Translations under genes and position numbers: made by a program
Origin: UBA10438 sp044238605
GTDB taxonomy: Bacteria; Bacteroidota; Ignavibacteria; Kapaibacteriales; Kapaibacteriaceae
Reading direction: 5' to 3'
Assembly (NCBI GenBank): GCA_044238605.1
Contig: JBIICY010000001.1
Location: 434,001 to 498,000, forward strand
Length of the DNA stretch: 64,000 nucleotides
The notes under the pieces: model-generated
Told to the model about the DNA's origin: nothing
Database searches by the model: none
What the model saw: the letters and a program-made list of their open reading frames with translations, nothing else
Part shown: positions 43,513 to 53,663 of the stretch, piece by piece
How the letters are laid out: each line of letters starts with the position of its first letter
How positions within the stretch are numbered: position 1 is the first letter of the stretch

Positions 43513-45435
43513 ATGGACCACGCAGCAGCCGAATCAGGTAATGCAACACCCACCCGATCACGCCTGATCGCCCTTACCGTAGCCGCAGTTGGCGTTGTCT
43601 ACGGAGATATCGGAACAAGCCCCCTCTATTCACTCAAGGAATGCTTCTCCCACCACTACGGACTCTCTCCAGGCCGTTTGGAGGTTTTTGGCATTCTCTC
43701 ATTGATCTTCTGGTCTCTCACGCTCATCATTTGTGTGAAGTACCTCGGCATCATCCTCCGGTTTGACAACAAAGGCGAAGGCGGCATCCTGGCTCTTATG
43801 GAGCTCGTTAGCGACAGAAGGGGGTCGTTTGCCAAGATCGGCGTGATCTTCTTTATGGGGCTTTTTGGTGCCGCACTGCTCTATGGCGACGGCATCATTA
43901 CTCCTGCAATTTCTGTTCTCTCCGCTGTTGAGGGCCTACAAGTAGCAGCCCCTTCATTCAAAGACGTTGTGCTCCCCATAACTCTTCTCATCCTGCTTGG
44001 ACTGTTCTTCATCCAGAAGTATGGAACGGCCAAGGTGGGCAACATCTTTGGGCCATTCATGGTTGCATGGTTCGCCATCCTTGGTGTACTGGGAATCGTA
44101 AGCGCCATCCAGACCCCCGAGATCTTCGAGGCTGTTAACCCATACTATGCCTTCCAGTTTTTCCAGCACCACGGCTTCAAGGCATTTATTGTCTTGGGCA
44201 GCGTGTTTCTTGTGGTAACCGGTGGCGAGGCACTCTATGCCGATATGGGGCACTTTGGACGCAAGCCAATCATCCGCGGTTGGTTCTGGGTAGCATATCC
44301 GGGGCTCGTTCTCCAGTACTTTGGTCAGGGCGCGCTACTGCTTCGCGAAGGTGGCATCGAAGAAACAGTTGCCAATCCCTTCTTCCACATGGTTCCGACA
44401 TGGGGTGTAGTACCGCTTGTAATTCTGTCAACCTTTGCAACCATCATCGCTTCACAGGCGGTGATCTCCGGCGCATTCTCACTAACATGGCAGGCACTCC
44501 AGCTTGGATATCTGCCACGACTAAAGGTGCAGCATACCTCAAGCGAGGAACGCGGCCAGATCTACATTCCAACCGTCAACTGGGTGTTGTTCATATCGTG
44601 TGTTGTATTGGTGCTCTCCTTTAAGACTTCAGGTGCATTGGCAGCAGCTTACGGCATAGCCGTAACATCTACGATGGTGATCACCACAGTTCTTGCGTGG
44701 ATAGCCATGCGCAAACTGCTTAAGTGGAGTGAGGCAACCGCTGCGATCGTCTGCCTTGGTTTCCTCGTAATGGATGCGTCGTTCTTTATCGCCAATACGC
44801 TTAAGTTTTTCCAAGGGGGCTATGTTCCTGTGGTAATGGCCTACGGAACATTTCTCGTGATGCTTACCTGGCACAAAGGACGCGAACTTCTGCGCGAAGC
44901 CATCAGCAGACGGGGACGTCCACTTATGGATGTTCTGCACGAAGAGAACAAGTGGCATGAGCGCGTTGCAGGCTCGGCGATCTACATGAGTCAAACTATC
45001 GGCAACGCACCACAGGCGCTAGTGAGCAATCTTGCCTTTAACCGTGCACGGCACGAGGCGCTTGTCTTCCTTACCGTGGATGTAACCAACAAGGCACGCG
45101 TTGTTGGAAAGGGCAAGCCCGAAGATCGGTACGTTGTTGAAGGAGTTGAGCACGAGGAGAACGTCTACTTCGTGACGATTAAGTATGGCTTTATGGATCA
45201 GCTTGATCTCATGAAAGATATCCTCTATCTGCCAGACGTGGGCGTGATGGTCGATGTCACTGAGGCAATCTTTGTGCTCGGACACGAGACCATTACTGTT
45301 CGCGACAGCAAGGGCATGGCACGGTGGCGCAAAGAGCTCTTTGTGTTTCTGCACCGCAACTCTCGTACGCCAGCTTCATACTTTGGCATTCCGAATAAGC
45401 GGACGCTCGAAGTGGGCGCTCACGTAGCGATCTAA
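43513..45435 (+). CDS. kup: Kup-family potassium uptake permease
   Basis: 640 residues with about 12 transmembrane helices and a ~190-residue cytoplasmic C-terminal domain. Family blocks: AVGVVYGDIGTSPLYSLKECF, FDNKGEGGILALM, LYGDGIITPAISVLSAVEGL, GGEALYADMGHFGRKPI. It imports K+, probably with protons. The start MDHAAAESG was chosen because the membrane part begins directly after it; the frame stays open further upstream into the divergent region. AAAGG precedes the ATG. Confidence 0.95.
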   Translation: MDHAAAESGNATPTRSRLIALTVAAVGVVYGDIGTSPLYSLKECFSHHYGLSPGRLEVFGILSLIFWSLTLIICVKYLGIILRFDNKGEGGILALMELVSDRRGSFAKIGVIFFMGLFGAALLYGDGIITPAISVLSAVEGLQVAAPSFKDVVLPITLLILLGLFFIQKYGTAKVGNIFGPFMVAWFAILGVLGIVSAIQTPEIFEAVNPYYAFQFFQHHGFKAFIVLGSVFLVVTGGEALYADMGHFGRKPIIRGWFWVAYPGLVLQYFGQGALLLREGGIEETVANPFFHMVPTWGVVPLVILSTFATIIASQAVISGAFSLTWQALQLGYLPRLKVQHTSSEERGQIYIPTVNWVLFISCVVLVLSFKTSGALAAAYGIAVTSTMVITTVLAWIAMRKLLKWSEATAAIVCLGFLVMDASFFIANTLKFFQGGYVPVVMAYGTFLVMLTWHKGRELLREAISRRGRPLMDVLHEENKWHERVAGSAIYMSQTIGNAPQALVSNLAFNRARHEALVFLTVDVTNKARVVGKGKPEDRYVVEGVEHEENVYFVTIKYGFMDQLDLMKDILYLPDVGVMVDVTEAIFVLGHETITVRDSKGMARWRKELFVFLHRNSRTPASYFGIPNKRTLEVGAHVAI

Positions 45436-45446
45436 CCAAAGCCCCC

Positions 45447-46190
45447 TTACATCTTGAACTGATACGAGGCACCAAGGCGTATACCGCGCCCAAGGAGCCA
45501 GCCGATATTCTGTTCTGCGCCTGAGCTTGCCGTACCTGCCGGGAAAGCAATCGTAAGGGGCTGCCGAACATTGTATACCAGCTCGATCAGGAAGCGTCCG
45601 TCTCCAGCCGGTGCCGAAACTGCAAGGCCGAACTGTCCACCAAACCCCGTCTGTCCGTCAAACATGATGGTAGACCGCATAGGAATGTTCCCGCGCTCCC
45701 CTTCGGGTATGCGGGAGAAGTCCGATACCTGCGTCATTGAAAGCACACGATCGATGTTCACACCAAACTGAAACAGCAATCGAGTGCCGATTGTATCGAG
45801 CGAAAGAATCGGCAGACGTATTGCGGCTCCTGCTTCGATTGCCGTTGCGTCAAGCGTTGTGACGATAACCGGCGCACCCGGCGGTACGTCAACAACGTTC
45901 AGCTTCCCGATGATCCCTCCCGATGGCTTCACAAAGTCTGTGAGATAGCCGCCGTTTTCCATGCGATGATGGAGGGTGAAGGTATACTCAGATGCCGATG
46001 CCGACCTCCGAGAGAACTGCACACCAACGGAATACCTCGTGGGCGTGCCGTAGGATGCAACATCAACCCCGACAGAGGTACTGAGTGAGGTGGTAACCAT
46101 CGGTCCAAAAAACATGGACTGACTATAACAAACAAGCGTCGTTACCATGGTTATGATAACGACGCTTAGTGGTTTCATGACGTTGTTCAT
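45447..46190 (-). CDS. Predicted outer-membrane beta-barrel protein
   Basis: 247 residues. A signal peptide lies in the first ~25 residues (a second ATG, 46178, gives MKPLSVVIITMVTTLVCYSQS). The mature part alternates hydrophobic and polar residues in strands such as TRYSVGVQFSRRSASASEYTFTLHHR, and the last residues are GIRLGASYQFKM, as in PorT-like barrels of Bacteroidota. No specific family is claimed. It is convergent with kup and lies just downstream of degP. Confidence 0.6.
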   Translation of the reverse strand: MNNVMKPLSVVIITMVTTLVCYSQSMFFGPMVTTSLSTSVGVDVASYGTPTRYSVGVQFSRRSASASEYTFTLHHRMENGGYLTDFVKPSGGIIGKLNVVDVPPGAPVIVTTLDATAIEAGAAIRLPILSLDTIGTRLLFQFGVNIDRVLSMTQVSDFSRIPEGERGNIPMRSTIMFDGQTGFGGQFGLAVSAPAGDGRFLIELVYNVRQPLTIAFPAGTASSGAEQNIGWLLGRGIRLGASYQFKM

Positions 46191-46209
46191 ACGCCGAATT
46201 TACGTCGAC

Positions 46210-47778
46210 TTACGATTCCGGCATCTGCACAGAGATAGCCTGCTTTGAACCATCGCTGTTTTTGATCACAAACATCACACCATCGCCTGGGCTCTTGGCC
46301 GTGATGATTTTCTTGAGCTGGCTTGGCGAGGCTACCTCCTTGCCATCAGCCTTGAGTATTACGGTGTTCGAACGCAACCCGCGATAAGACATGCGGCCAG
46401 TGCGCTCTACCTTCGTTACGAACGCTCCCTGACTTACGCCAAAGGTTGACTTCTGTTCGCCGGTAAGGGGCGAGACAGAGAACCCAAGGTCTTTAAAGGA
46501 CACCGGCTCGTTAACGTCAAACGCATCACCACCACCATCGTCGTTGCGCGCGTTTGCTACATCAGATTCATTTGGTGCTTTCAGGCGTACGCTCTTCGTG
46601 ATCTCGCGTCCGTCGCGCCAGATCTTTAGGTTTACTTTGTCACCAGCCCGACGCAGTACGATCTCGTTCTGTAGCTCGTTTGAACTCTTCACGGTACGTC
46701 CGTCAACATCAAGAATTACGTCTCCAGCTTCGATACCTGCGGCTTCAGCAGCCCCGCCCTTGACAACCTTGTTCACATTTACGCCGGCAACCTTCGGCAG
46801 TCCAACCGCTTTTGCGGAAGCTTCATCCACACTCGTGATCTCCACGCCGATATAACCGCGCTCGATCTTACCATCATCGATGATGTCGAGAACAACACTC
46901 TTCATCATGTCAACTGGAATCGCAAAACCGTATCCAGCATTCACACCCGTTCGGGAAGCAATTGCCGTGTTGATACCGATGAGGCTTCCATTAAGATTAA
47001 ACAAGCCCCCACCCGAGTTTCCAGGATTGATAGCGGCATCTGTCTGAATGAAGTTTTCAATCGCATAGCGATTGCGCTCGTTCGTTAACTCATTTGTTCC
47101 AACGATTCCAATGCCGCGGCCCATGGCCGATATGATGCCTGTTGTAACCGTTGACTGCAGTCCGAGCGGACTGCCGACGGCAACCACCCATTCACCGATG
47201 CGAACATCCGAGCGCTGCGCAAGATGCGCAGGAGCAAAGCGTCCGTCGATTTTAAGTACTGCCAGATCCGTCAGTGGATCCCGACCAACCAATCGCGCCT
47301 TGTACTGCTTGTTATCTGTTGTTGTTACAGTGATTCCGCCTTCTTTAGCAGACTCAACAACATGGTTGTTGGTAACTACATACCCGTCTGCTGTAAGAAT
47401 CACGCCTGAACCAGCAGCATCACGCTCTGGTGCTGGAGACTGCTCTTCATCTCCATTTCCGTCTGGAGAAAAGAACGGTCCAAAACGGCGGAACAATTCT
47501 TCCATGCCGTCCAATGCCTGTGCTGATTTCTTTGCATCGATCTTTACTGCGATCGATACAACTGACTGTGTTACGGCTCCTGCAACATTTGCGAACTGGT
47601 CATTGAGAAGCTTCACAGCAGGAGGCGCTGGAGCAGGTGGGTTTCCAGCACCCAAGGTTACGTCGCTTGCGAAAAGCTGCTCGATGGCATTGGAAGAAAA
47701 CGAGGTCATCAGGATGACCCCCACAACCACCCCGATACCAATCAGGGAGATCGCTGTGAATAGAGATCGTCGTGACAT
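46210..47778 (-). CDS. degP: Periplasmic serine protease of the DegP/HtrA family
   Basis: 522 residues from the ATG (MSRRSLFTAISLIGIGVV) with GGAG nine bases upstream; an ATG six bases earlier has bad spacing. N-terminal signal anchor, trypsin-like domain with His in VVTNNHVVESA, Asp in DPLTDLAVLKI and Ser in AAINPGNSGGGLF, then two PDZ domains (about 310-400 and 420-520). It degrades misfolded envelope proteins. The upstream gap 47779-47858 contains an imperfect inverted repeat (GAAAATC/GATTTTC) but no promoter I can assign. Confidence 0.94.
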   Translation of the reverse strand: MSRRSLFTAISLIGIGVVVGVILMTSFSSNAIEQLFASDVTLGAGNPPAPAPPAVKLLNDQFANVAGAVTQSVVSIAVKIDAKKSAQALDGMEELFRRFGPFFSPDGNGDEEQSPAPERDAAGSGVILTADGYVVTNNHVVESAKEGGITVTTTDNKQYKARLVGRDPLTDLAVLKIDGRFAPAHLAQRSDVRIGEWVVAVGSPLGLQSTVTTGIISAMGRGIGIVGTNELTNERNRYAIENFIQTDAAINPGNSGGGLFNLNGSLIGINTAIASRTGVNAGYGFAIPVDMMKSVVLDIIDDGKIERGYIGVEITSVDEASAKAVGLPKVAGVNVNKVVKGGAAEAAGIEAGDVILDVDGRTVKSSNELQNEIVLRRAGDKVNLKIWRDGREITKSVRLKAPNESDVANARNDDGGGDAFDVNEPVSFKDLGFSVSPLTGEQKSTFGVSQGAFVTKVERTGRMSYRGLRSNTVILKADGKEVASPSQLKKIITAKSPGDGVMFVIKNSDGSKQAISVQMPES

Positions 47779-47858
47779 GTACATGTACTCCGGTATGAGA
47801 AAATCGTCGTTGTGGCAATAAGTGACGAAGAGATTTTCCGTCTATTGCGTAGGACGCC

Positions 47859-49418
47859 CTACTGCAGGAAAAACCGCAGCTTCCGTCCAAATGTCTCTTC
47901 CATGAGTTCTTTTCTGCGCTCTGCGCCCCACAACTCTATGTCGGGCACAATCGTTGCAGGCTGCAGGCCAACAATGATTTCTGCTTCGCGAATCGTAACG
48001 TGAATATCTCGCACAACCGACTGCAGGCGTCTGTCAAGACCCTCTGCTATCCTGAGAATAGAGGAAAGCACCTGCACCACATGCTGTTCATCGCTGCTCA
48101 TGGCAGCAAAGCCGGTGTGTTTTTTCTTGGGATGACTCTTACGATGATACCTGGCAATGCTGGCAATAAGGTTTGTTTCATTGCTGGTAAACCCCGGCAT
48201 AGCAGAGTTACGGATAATGTATTCGCTATGCTTGTGATGCTGATCTGCCGATATGTGATATCCAACATCATGAAGTAAGGCTGCGGCCTCGAGAAGCTCG
48301 CGCTCCCTATCACCCATGTTATGGAGCGGTATAAGCTGATCGAACAATCGCACGCTAAGCGTTTTTACGTGATCGGCGTGACGTCTGCGCACACGGTACA
48401 AATCCGACACATGCTGCACGCTCTGATACCGAAGGGGCGTAAGGTGATGCCGCAGGTCCATCTCCCGCTGCTGCTGAACCGTATCAAAGACGATACCTTC
48501 CCGCAGCGCATAACCTGAGACGGTGATCTCGTCAATATCAAGACCGAGTATAGCCTGCTCTAGGATGAGTCCGCCGGCAACGATCACGTCGGCCCGCTTA
48601 GGATCCATACCGGCAAGCTTGAGACGGTCCTGCAGCGTGGAAGCATTAACGAGCTGGTCTACAATACCCAGCACCTCTTCAGAGGTCATTACGAATCCGT
48701 TATAGCTCTCCGGAATTCGACCCCGCCTAGCGGCCACCATAGACGCAATAGCTGTAACTGTTCCGCTGCATCCAATGGCTCGTTGAAATCCCAGCTGCCT
48801 GTGCGACTGAAACACGGTAGCCCATTCACCGCGGATCATGTCTCGACATTCACGAACCTGACTCGACGTAATCGACTGATCTGGGAAGAAGCGTTTCGTA
48901 AGCCGCAGATGACCAAGCTTGGTTGAATCAATGAACAGCGGCTCCCCCGACTGACCGATCACGGTTTCAGTGGAGCCCCCTCCGATATCGATCACAAACA
49001 CGCGTTCATTGCGCACCGGCAGGGCATGGATAACGCCGGTATAAATCAGACGTCCTTCTTCAATGCCAGGGATAACATCAACATGTATTCCTGCAACGTC
49101 ATAGACTCTGCGAACAAACTCTTCCTTGTTGAGTGCTTCTCGTACGGCACTTGTAGCGATGGCGCGAATGGATGCATTATGACGTCGTGCCTCTGCTGCA
49201 AATCGGGCGAGTGCCTGCACACCGCGGTCCATCGCATCATCAGACAAGCGCTTCATGTCTGTGGCAGAGGAACCAAGACGAACCATGTCTTTATCACGAG
49301 CATGGATCTGCATCACGCCATGTTCACTAACGCTCGCAACTACCATGTGAAACGAATTTGTTCCAATGTCGATCGCCGCAATGCGTGCGTCTTTCGATGT
49401 GATGTCTGGTAGTGCCAT
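47859..49418 (-). CDS. ppx: Exopolyphosphatase / pppGpp phosphohydrolase (Ppx/GppA) with HD domain
   Basis: 519 residues from the ATG; a GTG two codons upstream is also possible. The N-terminal ASKHA-type ATPase fold shows AAIDIGTNSFHMVV, VFVIDIGGGSTETVIG and AIGCSGTVTAIASM. The C-terminal HD-type part shows ALLHDVGYHISADQHHKHSEYI. It cleaves polyphosphate and may hydrolyse pppGpp, linking phosphate stores to the stringent response. It lies upstream of degP on the same strand. Confidence 0.93.
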   Translation of the reverse strand: MALPDITSKDARIAAIDIGTNSFHMVVASVSEHGVMQIHARDKDMVRLGSSATDMKRLSDDAMDRGVQALARFAAEARRHNASIRAIATSAVREALNKEEFVRRVYDVAGIHVDVIPGIEEGRLIYTGVIHALPVRNERVFVIDIGGGSTETVIGQSGEPLFIDSTKLGHLRLTKRFFPDQSITSSQVRECRDMIRGEWATVFQSHRQLGFQRAIGCSGTVTAIASMVAARRGRIPESYNGFVMTSEEVLGIVDQLVNASTLQDRLKLAGMDPKRADVIVAGGLILEQAILGLDIDEITVSGYALREGIVFDTVQQQREMDLRHHLTPLRYQSVQHVSDLYRVRRRHADHVKTLSVRLFDQLIPLHNMGDRERELLEAAALLHDVGYHISADQHHKHSEYIIRNSAMPGFTSNETNLIASIARYHRKSHPKKKHTGFAAMSSDEQHVVQVLSSILRIAEGLDRRLQSVVRDIHVTIREAEIIVGLQPATIVPDIELWGAERRKELMEETFGRKLRFFLQ

Positions 49419-49455
49419 GCTCACGCCAAAGATACCATGTGTATCTTACTCGCGT

Positions 49456-49566
49456 ATGAGAAGAGTTCTGATGATCATTGCGATAGCTGTTGTTGGCTTT
49501 ATCGTGTTTTCCCCATTCTTCATGGGGCTGATACGGCGTGCTACCGGACGTTCTCCCAAAGAATAG
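49456..49566 (+). CDS. Very small single-pass membrane protein
   Basis: 36 residues: MRRVLMIIAIAVVGFIVFSP, then a basic tail (LIRRATGRSPKE). One transmembrane helix with positive charges on both sides. It sits alone between ppx (divergent) and the large T9SS gene (convergent), with a hairpin 13 bases after its stop. No recognisable family and no strong Shine-Dalgarno, so it may be fortuitous, but the membrane-protein character is clear. Confidence 0.4.
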   Translation: MRRVLMIIAIAVVGFIVFSPFFMGLIRRATGRSPKE

Positions 49567-49579
49567 GCCTAAACCAACA

Positions 49580-49606
49580 ACGGCCACCCATGTTATGGGT
49601 GGCCGT
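49580..49606. terminator. Perfect 12-pair hairpin between convergent genes
   Basis: ACGGCCACCCAT (49580-49591) and ATGGGTGGCCGT (49595-49606) pair fully around GTT. On the minus strand it is followed by TGTTGGTTT, so it probably ends the large T9SS gene; on the plus strand the downstream T content is weak. Confidence 0.75.
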
Positions 49607-49632
49607 CGTGGCGTTCTGTTCACGATCGGTGT

Positions 49633-52600
49633 TTAGTGCGCTACGGATATTGGGAGGATTACCGTACCGCGAACACCTGTGATCGTCAAATAGTAGAATC
49701 CAGAAGCAAGGTCTGCCGTAATGAGCTTAAACTCATATGTGCCGGCACGCTGTGCTTCATTGGAGATATAGGTAGAAACCACAGACCCTGTAGCATCGCT
49801 CAGACGAACTGCTACCACATCATCTGTGCCGAGGACATATCGTACAGTTGCATGCGTCATCGTTGGGTTCGGATATGCTGATGCAGTGATCGTTTCCGAT
49901 GGCAATTCTTCGTGTACGCTTACAGGCGACTTGGCCTTGTATTCCTTATTGATTGGGTCGTACTCAGTCCACTCAGCATCCCAGCGCTCGAGTCCGAACG
50001 CACCGCGGAATGCAACACGCTCGAAGAACGTATCTGATGCCGTGCCCGCAAACGCGGCACCCGCAGCAAGTGGAGAACCTGTCTTGATCGCAGGGTTGAA
50101 TTCAGCGCCTGTTGCGAATGCGTTTTCCAGCATTGCCGGACTTGGCGATGATTTGTCAACAACGTTGCCGTATTCGGCCTTTGCAAGCCAGTTCGCGTCG
50201 ATTCCTGCTGGTGGCGCACCACCTGCTAGCGTGAGAACTGCTCCCTTTACACCATACCATGCGTTGTTGCGAATCTCGATTGAATCACCTGCGGCCGCAA
50301 CCATCGTTGGCACCTGAGCGAACTCAAAGCCACGTGGCCATCCAAGAAATACCGAGTTGTGAATCGACTGACGTGAGTTTCGACGGATCTGTGCTGCTGC
50401 ACCAAAACGTGAGCTGTACTGATTAGCACCCGAGCCAGGCGTCCAGCTTGTGTCCTGGAGAGGTCCGATACCCGTTACGTTTGAGAACACAGCAGAGGTA
50501 AACGGCTTGTTGTATGAGGCCTGCGCATCGTTATCGGATTCGAATACCTGTGATGTTGATACATCAGCCACCGTGCGGAAGCGCTGTGCTACTGCAAACT
50601 GGATCTTTCCACTGAAGCCGTTATCTGTATCAAAGTCATCATCTAGAATACCTGTCGATACAAGACGCTTTGCGTTTACTGTACCGCCGAACCATTCAAA
50701 GCCGTCATCATTGCCATACGACACCTGTACGTTTTCGATCGTCGTGCCTCGACCAACGCCACCCATCGTAAGAGAGTTTAGCTCTGAGTTTGGCTGCGTT
50801 GCGATACCGGCGAATTCGATGCGGACGTACTTCAAAACACCACTGTTGTCTTCGTCATCTGTGCCACCGTACCAACCCTTGCCGCCTGGTGTCTGATCTG
50901 CAACGCCCCCTTCAAGAGCTGCCTGACCTGCTGGCTGATTTACTCTTGCCTTACCGCAGATAAGGATGCCGCCCCAGTCTCCACGAGCACGCTGTCCTGG
51001 AACTGCCCGGCTCGTAAAGATGATCGGATCTTTTGCTGTTCCCTGTGCAATGATCTTCGCACCGCGGTTGATGACAAGCGCCGAGTTGTTTCCTGGCTCG
51101 TCACCTACAATGATTGTACCTTCTTCAACTTCCAGCGTAGCGCCGTCGTTAACGTACACATAGCCCTTCAGACCGTAAATCTTTGTGTTGCGGAGCTTGA
51201 GATTCTTTGTGATTTCGCCTTCAAGGATAGAGTCTACTACGATCGGTGCTGGCGCTGTGATAGCGAATGGCGCATCGTTGATGTCTGTCTTTGTTGTGTC
51301 GCTGAGCAGAACCATGCGAATGTATCCGGTTTGCGTTTGATCTGCTGGACGGAAAACAACTGCCCCTGCGATGCGGCCACGACGTGCAGCACTGTCGAGA
51401 ACATTGCCAAGTCCAGAGATCGTTGTCCATGGTCCGGTCTGACTCTTACCAAATTCAAAGCGCCAACGCTGACGGAATGTGTTTGTAGTGTCCCATGAGA
51501 TGTCTACCGACTGACCTACACGGAATGTCCTGTTTGCCGTTCCAGGTTCAATGAGACGAACGGCTGGATCCTTTGGTACCGGTGCAGAAATTTCAATTGG
51601 ATTGTCCGAGATGTCGAACGTTGCAGGATCGTTAACCAACGACATGCGTACATAACCTGTCTTCGTTACAACTGCAGGCGCTGCAAATCCACCTGCGAGT
51701 GTTCCGCGTCCAGCTCCGGCATCAAGAACACTAGAGGCATTCGGGATTGCTTGCCACGGTCCGTCCTGCGACGTACCAAACTCAAAGCGATATGAATTAC
51801 CTGATGCACCGGTTGTATCCCATGTAATCTGGATCTTATCGCCCTGTACAAACTTCTCCCCGGCTTTCGAGCCTGGTGATGTCAGACGAACAAGCGGCTG
51901 TGCTTTGTATTCTTTGTTGATTGGATCGTATTCGGCCCACTGAGCATCCCACTGTGGACCTTCAGCAGGGAATGCACCACGGTATGATACCTTCTCGAAG
52001 TATGGATCGTTCATTGATACCACTGGCGATCCATTTTCAAAGCTACCGGTAGACAGGTACGGGGCTACAACAAGCGGCTTAGCACTGAACGAACCGTCTG
52101 TGACGAATGCATTTGCAAGGAATGCATTGTTAGGATTGCCCTTATCAACTTCATTACCGAAACCGGCCTTTGCAAGCCAGTTAGCATCCATACCTGCTGG
52201 CGGCGTACCGCTGGCAAGCGTAAGGGTTGCCCCTTTCACACCAAACCAGCTGTTGTTGCGAACCAGAAGTGAATCGCCATTTGCAGCTACCATGGTTGGT
52301 GCCTGGGCAATCTCAAAGCCGCGTGGCCATCCCACGAAAATCGTATTGACGATGCTTGCACGTGCAGCGCGTCGAATCTGAGCTGCTGCGCCGTAGCGTG
52401 AGCTGTATTGATTAGCTCCTGACCCAGGCGTCCATGATGTATCCTGAAGCGGGCCAACAACTGTGAAGTTAGAGAACAACGGTTGCGTACGTGGTGCATT
52501 GAATGAGCCAGTTGCATCGTTGTCGATTTCAAATGCCTGCGATGTAGACACATCGGCAACCGTACGGAAGCGCTTTACGAGACCAAACTGCACACGACCG

Positions 52601-53628
52601 GAAAATCCGTTGTCACAGTCGAAGTCGTCATCTAGGATACCATAGGAAATCAGATACCGGCCGTTAACGGTGCCACCAAACCATTCAAATCCATCGTCGT
52701 TTCCGTACGACACCTGAACGTGTTCGATTGTAGTACCGCGACCAACACCGCCCATTGTGAGCGAGTTAAGCTCGGAGTTTGGCTGTGTAGCGATACCGGC
52801 AAACTCGATACGGACATACTTGAGAATGCCGCTGTTGTCATCATCATCTGTTCCACCGTACCAGCCCCTGCCACCAGCTGTGAGATCTGCCACGCCACCT
52901 TCAAGTGCCGCCTGACCTGCTGGCTGATTAACACGAGCCTTACCGCAGATAAGGATACCACCCCAGTCGCCACGTGCGCGCTGTCCGGCAGCGGCGCGGG
53001 AAGTAAACACGATTGGATTGCTCGCTGTACCCTGCGCGATGATCTTTGCTCCGCGGTTGATTACGAGAGCAGAGTTGTTACCTGGGATATCACCTACGAT
53101 GATCGTACCAGGGTCGATAGTAAGTGTTACTCCAGCGTTAACAAACACATAGCCCTGAAGACCATAGATCTTGGTTGCACGCAGATGGATGCTGCGCGTG
53201 ATCTCTCCCGTGAGGATTGAGTCTGGAACGATTGTTTCAGGAGCTGCGATCGTGAAGGGATTGTCGTTGATATCAAAAACGGTTGTGTCGGCGATCAGCT
53301 CCATCTTGATATAGCCACTCGACGTAGGCACATTCGGTACGCGCCAGCCGCCTGATGTTGGAACCGACTGTCCGCGTGTTGCTCCCGAATCGAGAACGTT
53401 TGATGGACCTGTAAGTGTTGTCCATGGACCCGTCATCGATGTTGCGAATCTGAAACGCCAACGGGCACGGAATGTACCTGCTGTATCCCAGCGCAGCTCC
53501 TGTGTAGAGCCCGGACGAAATGTTTCGCCACCGTTGGGGAAACGGAGTGTTACTGACGATGGGTTCTGTGCCGAAGCAATCAACACCATCGTGAGCAGGG
53601 AAAGTACTATTGTAGTAATTCGACGCAT
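49633..53628 (-). CDS. Large T9SS surface protein with a ~660-residue internal duplication
   Basis: 1331 residues from the ATG preceded by GGAG and followed by a signal peptide (MRRITTIVLSLLTMVLIASA). It carries three Ig-like modules of the pattern GE-x-F...WDTT...GPW-x-x-x...NVLDS-x-x-RG and two long parallel-beta-helix-like modules (each beginning KIYGLxGYV and including GNNSALVINRGAKIIAQGT and GDWGGILICGKARVN). The two halves repeat at a DNA distance of about 1,989 bases and remain nearly identical in places. The last ~85 residues (ITASAYPNPTMTHATVRYVL to ILPISVAH) form a T9SS sorting domain. The gene follows the TonB receptor by 35 bases, suggesting a surface binding partner; substrate unknown. 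Confidence 0.88.
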   Translation of the reverse strand: MRRITTIVLSLLTMVLIASAQNPSSVTLRFPNGGETFRPGSTQELRWDTAGTFRARWRFRFATSMTGPWTTLTGPSNVLDSGATRGQSVPTSGGWRVPNVPTSSGYIKMELIADTTVFDINDNPFTIAAPETIVPDSILTGEITRSIHLRATKIYGLQGYVFVNAGVTLTIDPGTIIVGDIPGNNSALVINRGAKIIAQGTASNPIVFTSRAAAGQRARGDWGGILICGKARVNQPAGQAALEGGVADLTAGGRGWYGGTDDDDNSGILKYVRIEFAGIATQPNSELNSLTMGGVGRGTTIEHVQVSYGNDDGFEWFGGTVNGRYLISYGILDDDFDCDNGFSGRVQFGLVKRFRTVADVSTSQAFEIDNDATGSFNAPRTQPLFSNFTVVGPLQDTSWTPGSGANQYSSRYGAAAQIRRAARASIVNTIFVGWPRGFEIAQAPTMVAANGDSLLVRNNSWFGVKGATLTLASGTPPAGMDANWLAKAGFGNEVDKGNPNNAFLANAFVTDGSFSAKPLVVAPYLSTGSFENGSPVVSMNDPYFEKVSYRGAFPAEGPQWDAQWAEYDPINKEYKAQPLVRLTSPGSKAGEKFVQGDKIQITWDTTGASGNSYRFEFGTSQDGPWQAIPNASSVLDAGAGRGTLAGGFAAPAVVTKTGYVRMSLVNDPATFDISDNPIEISAPVPKDPAVRLIEPGTANRTFRVGQSVDISWDTTNTFRQRWRFEFGKSQTGPWTTISGLGNVLDSAARRGRIAGAVVFRPADQTQTGYIRMVLLSDTTKTDINDAPFAITAPAPIVVDSILEGEITKNLKLRNTKIYGLKGYVYVNDGATLEVEEGTIIVGDEPGNNSALVINRGAKIIAQGTAKDPIIFTSRAVPGQRARGDWGGILICGKARVNQPAGQAALEGGVADQTPGGKGWYGGTDDEDNSGVLKYVRIEFAGIATQPNSELNSLTMGGVGRGTTIENVQVSYGNDDGFEWFGGTVNAKRLVSTGILDDDFDTDNGFSGKIQFAVAQRFRTVADVSTSQVFESDNDAQASYNKPFTSAVFSNVTGIGPLQDTSWTPGSGANQYSSRFGAAAQIRRNSRQSIHNSVFLGWPRGFEFAQVPTMVAAAGDSIEIRNNAWYGVKGAVLTLAGGAPPAGIDANWLAKAEYGNVVDKSSPSPAMLENAFATGAEFNPAIKTGSPLAAGAAFAGTASDTFFERVAFRGAFGLERWDAEWTEYDPINKEYKAKSPVSVHEELPSETITASAYPNPTMTHATVRYVLGTDDVVAVRLSDATGSVVSTYISNEAQRAGTYEFKLITADLASGFYYLTITGVRGTVILPISVAH
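49930..53570 (-). repeat. Intragenic direct duplication, period about 1,989 bases
   Basis: Copy A lies roughly at 51900-53570 and copy B at 49930-51560. For example, the ATTGAT/GCGGAC-type segment encoding LKYVRIEFAGIATQPNSEL occurs near 52775-52830 and again near 50785-50840, with only a few third-position changes. The similarity at DNA level suggests a recent duplication or ongoing gene conversion. Confidence 0.85.
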
Positions 53629-53663
53629 GGGATTCTCCATGTGAGAGGAACAATACTTGTTTA

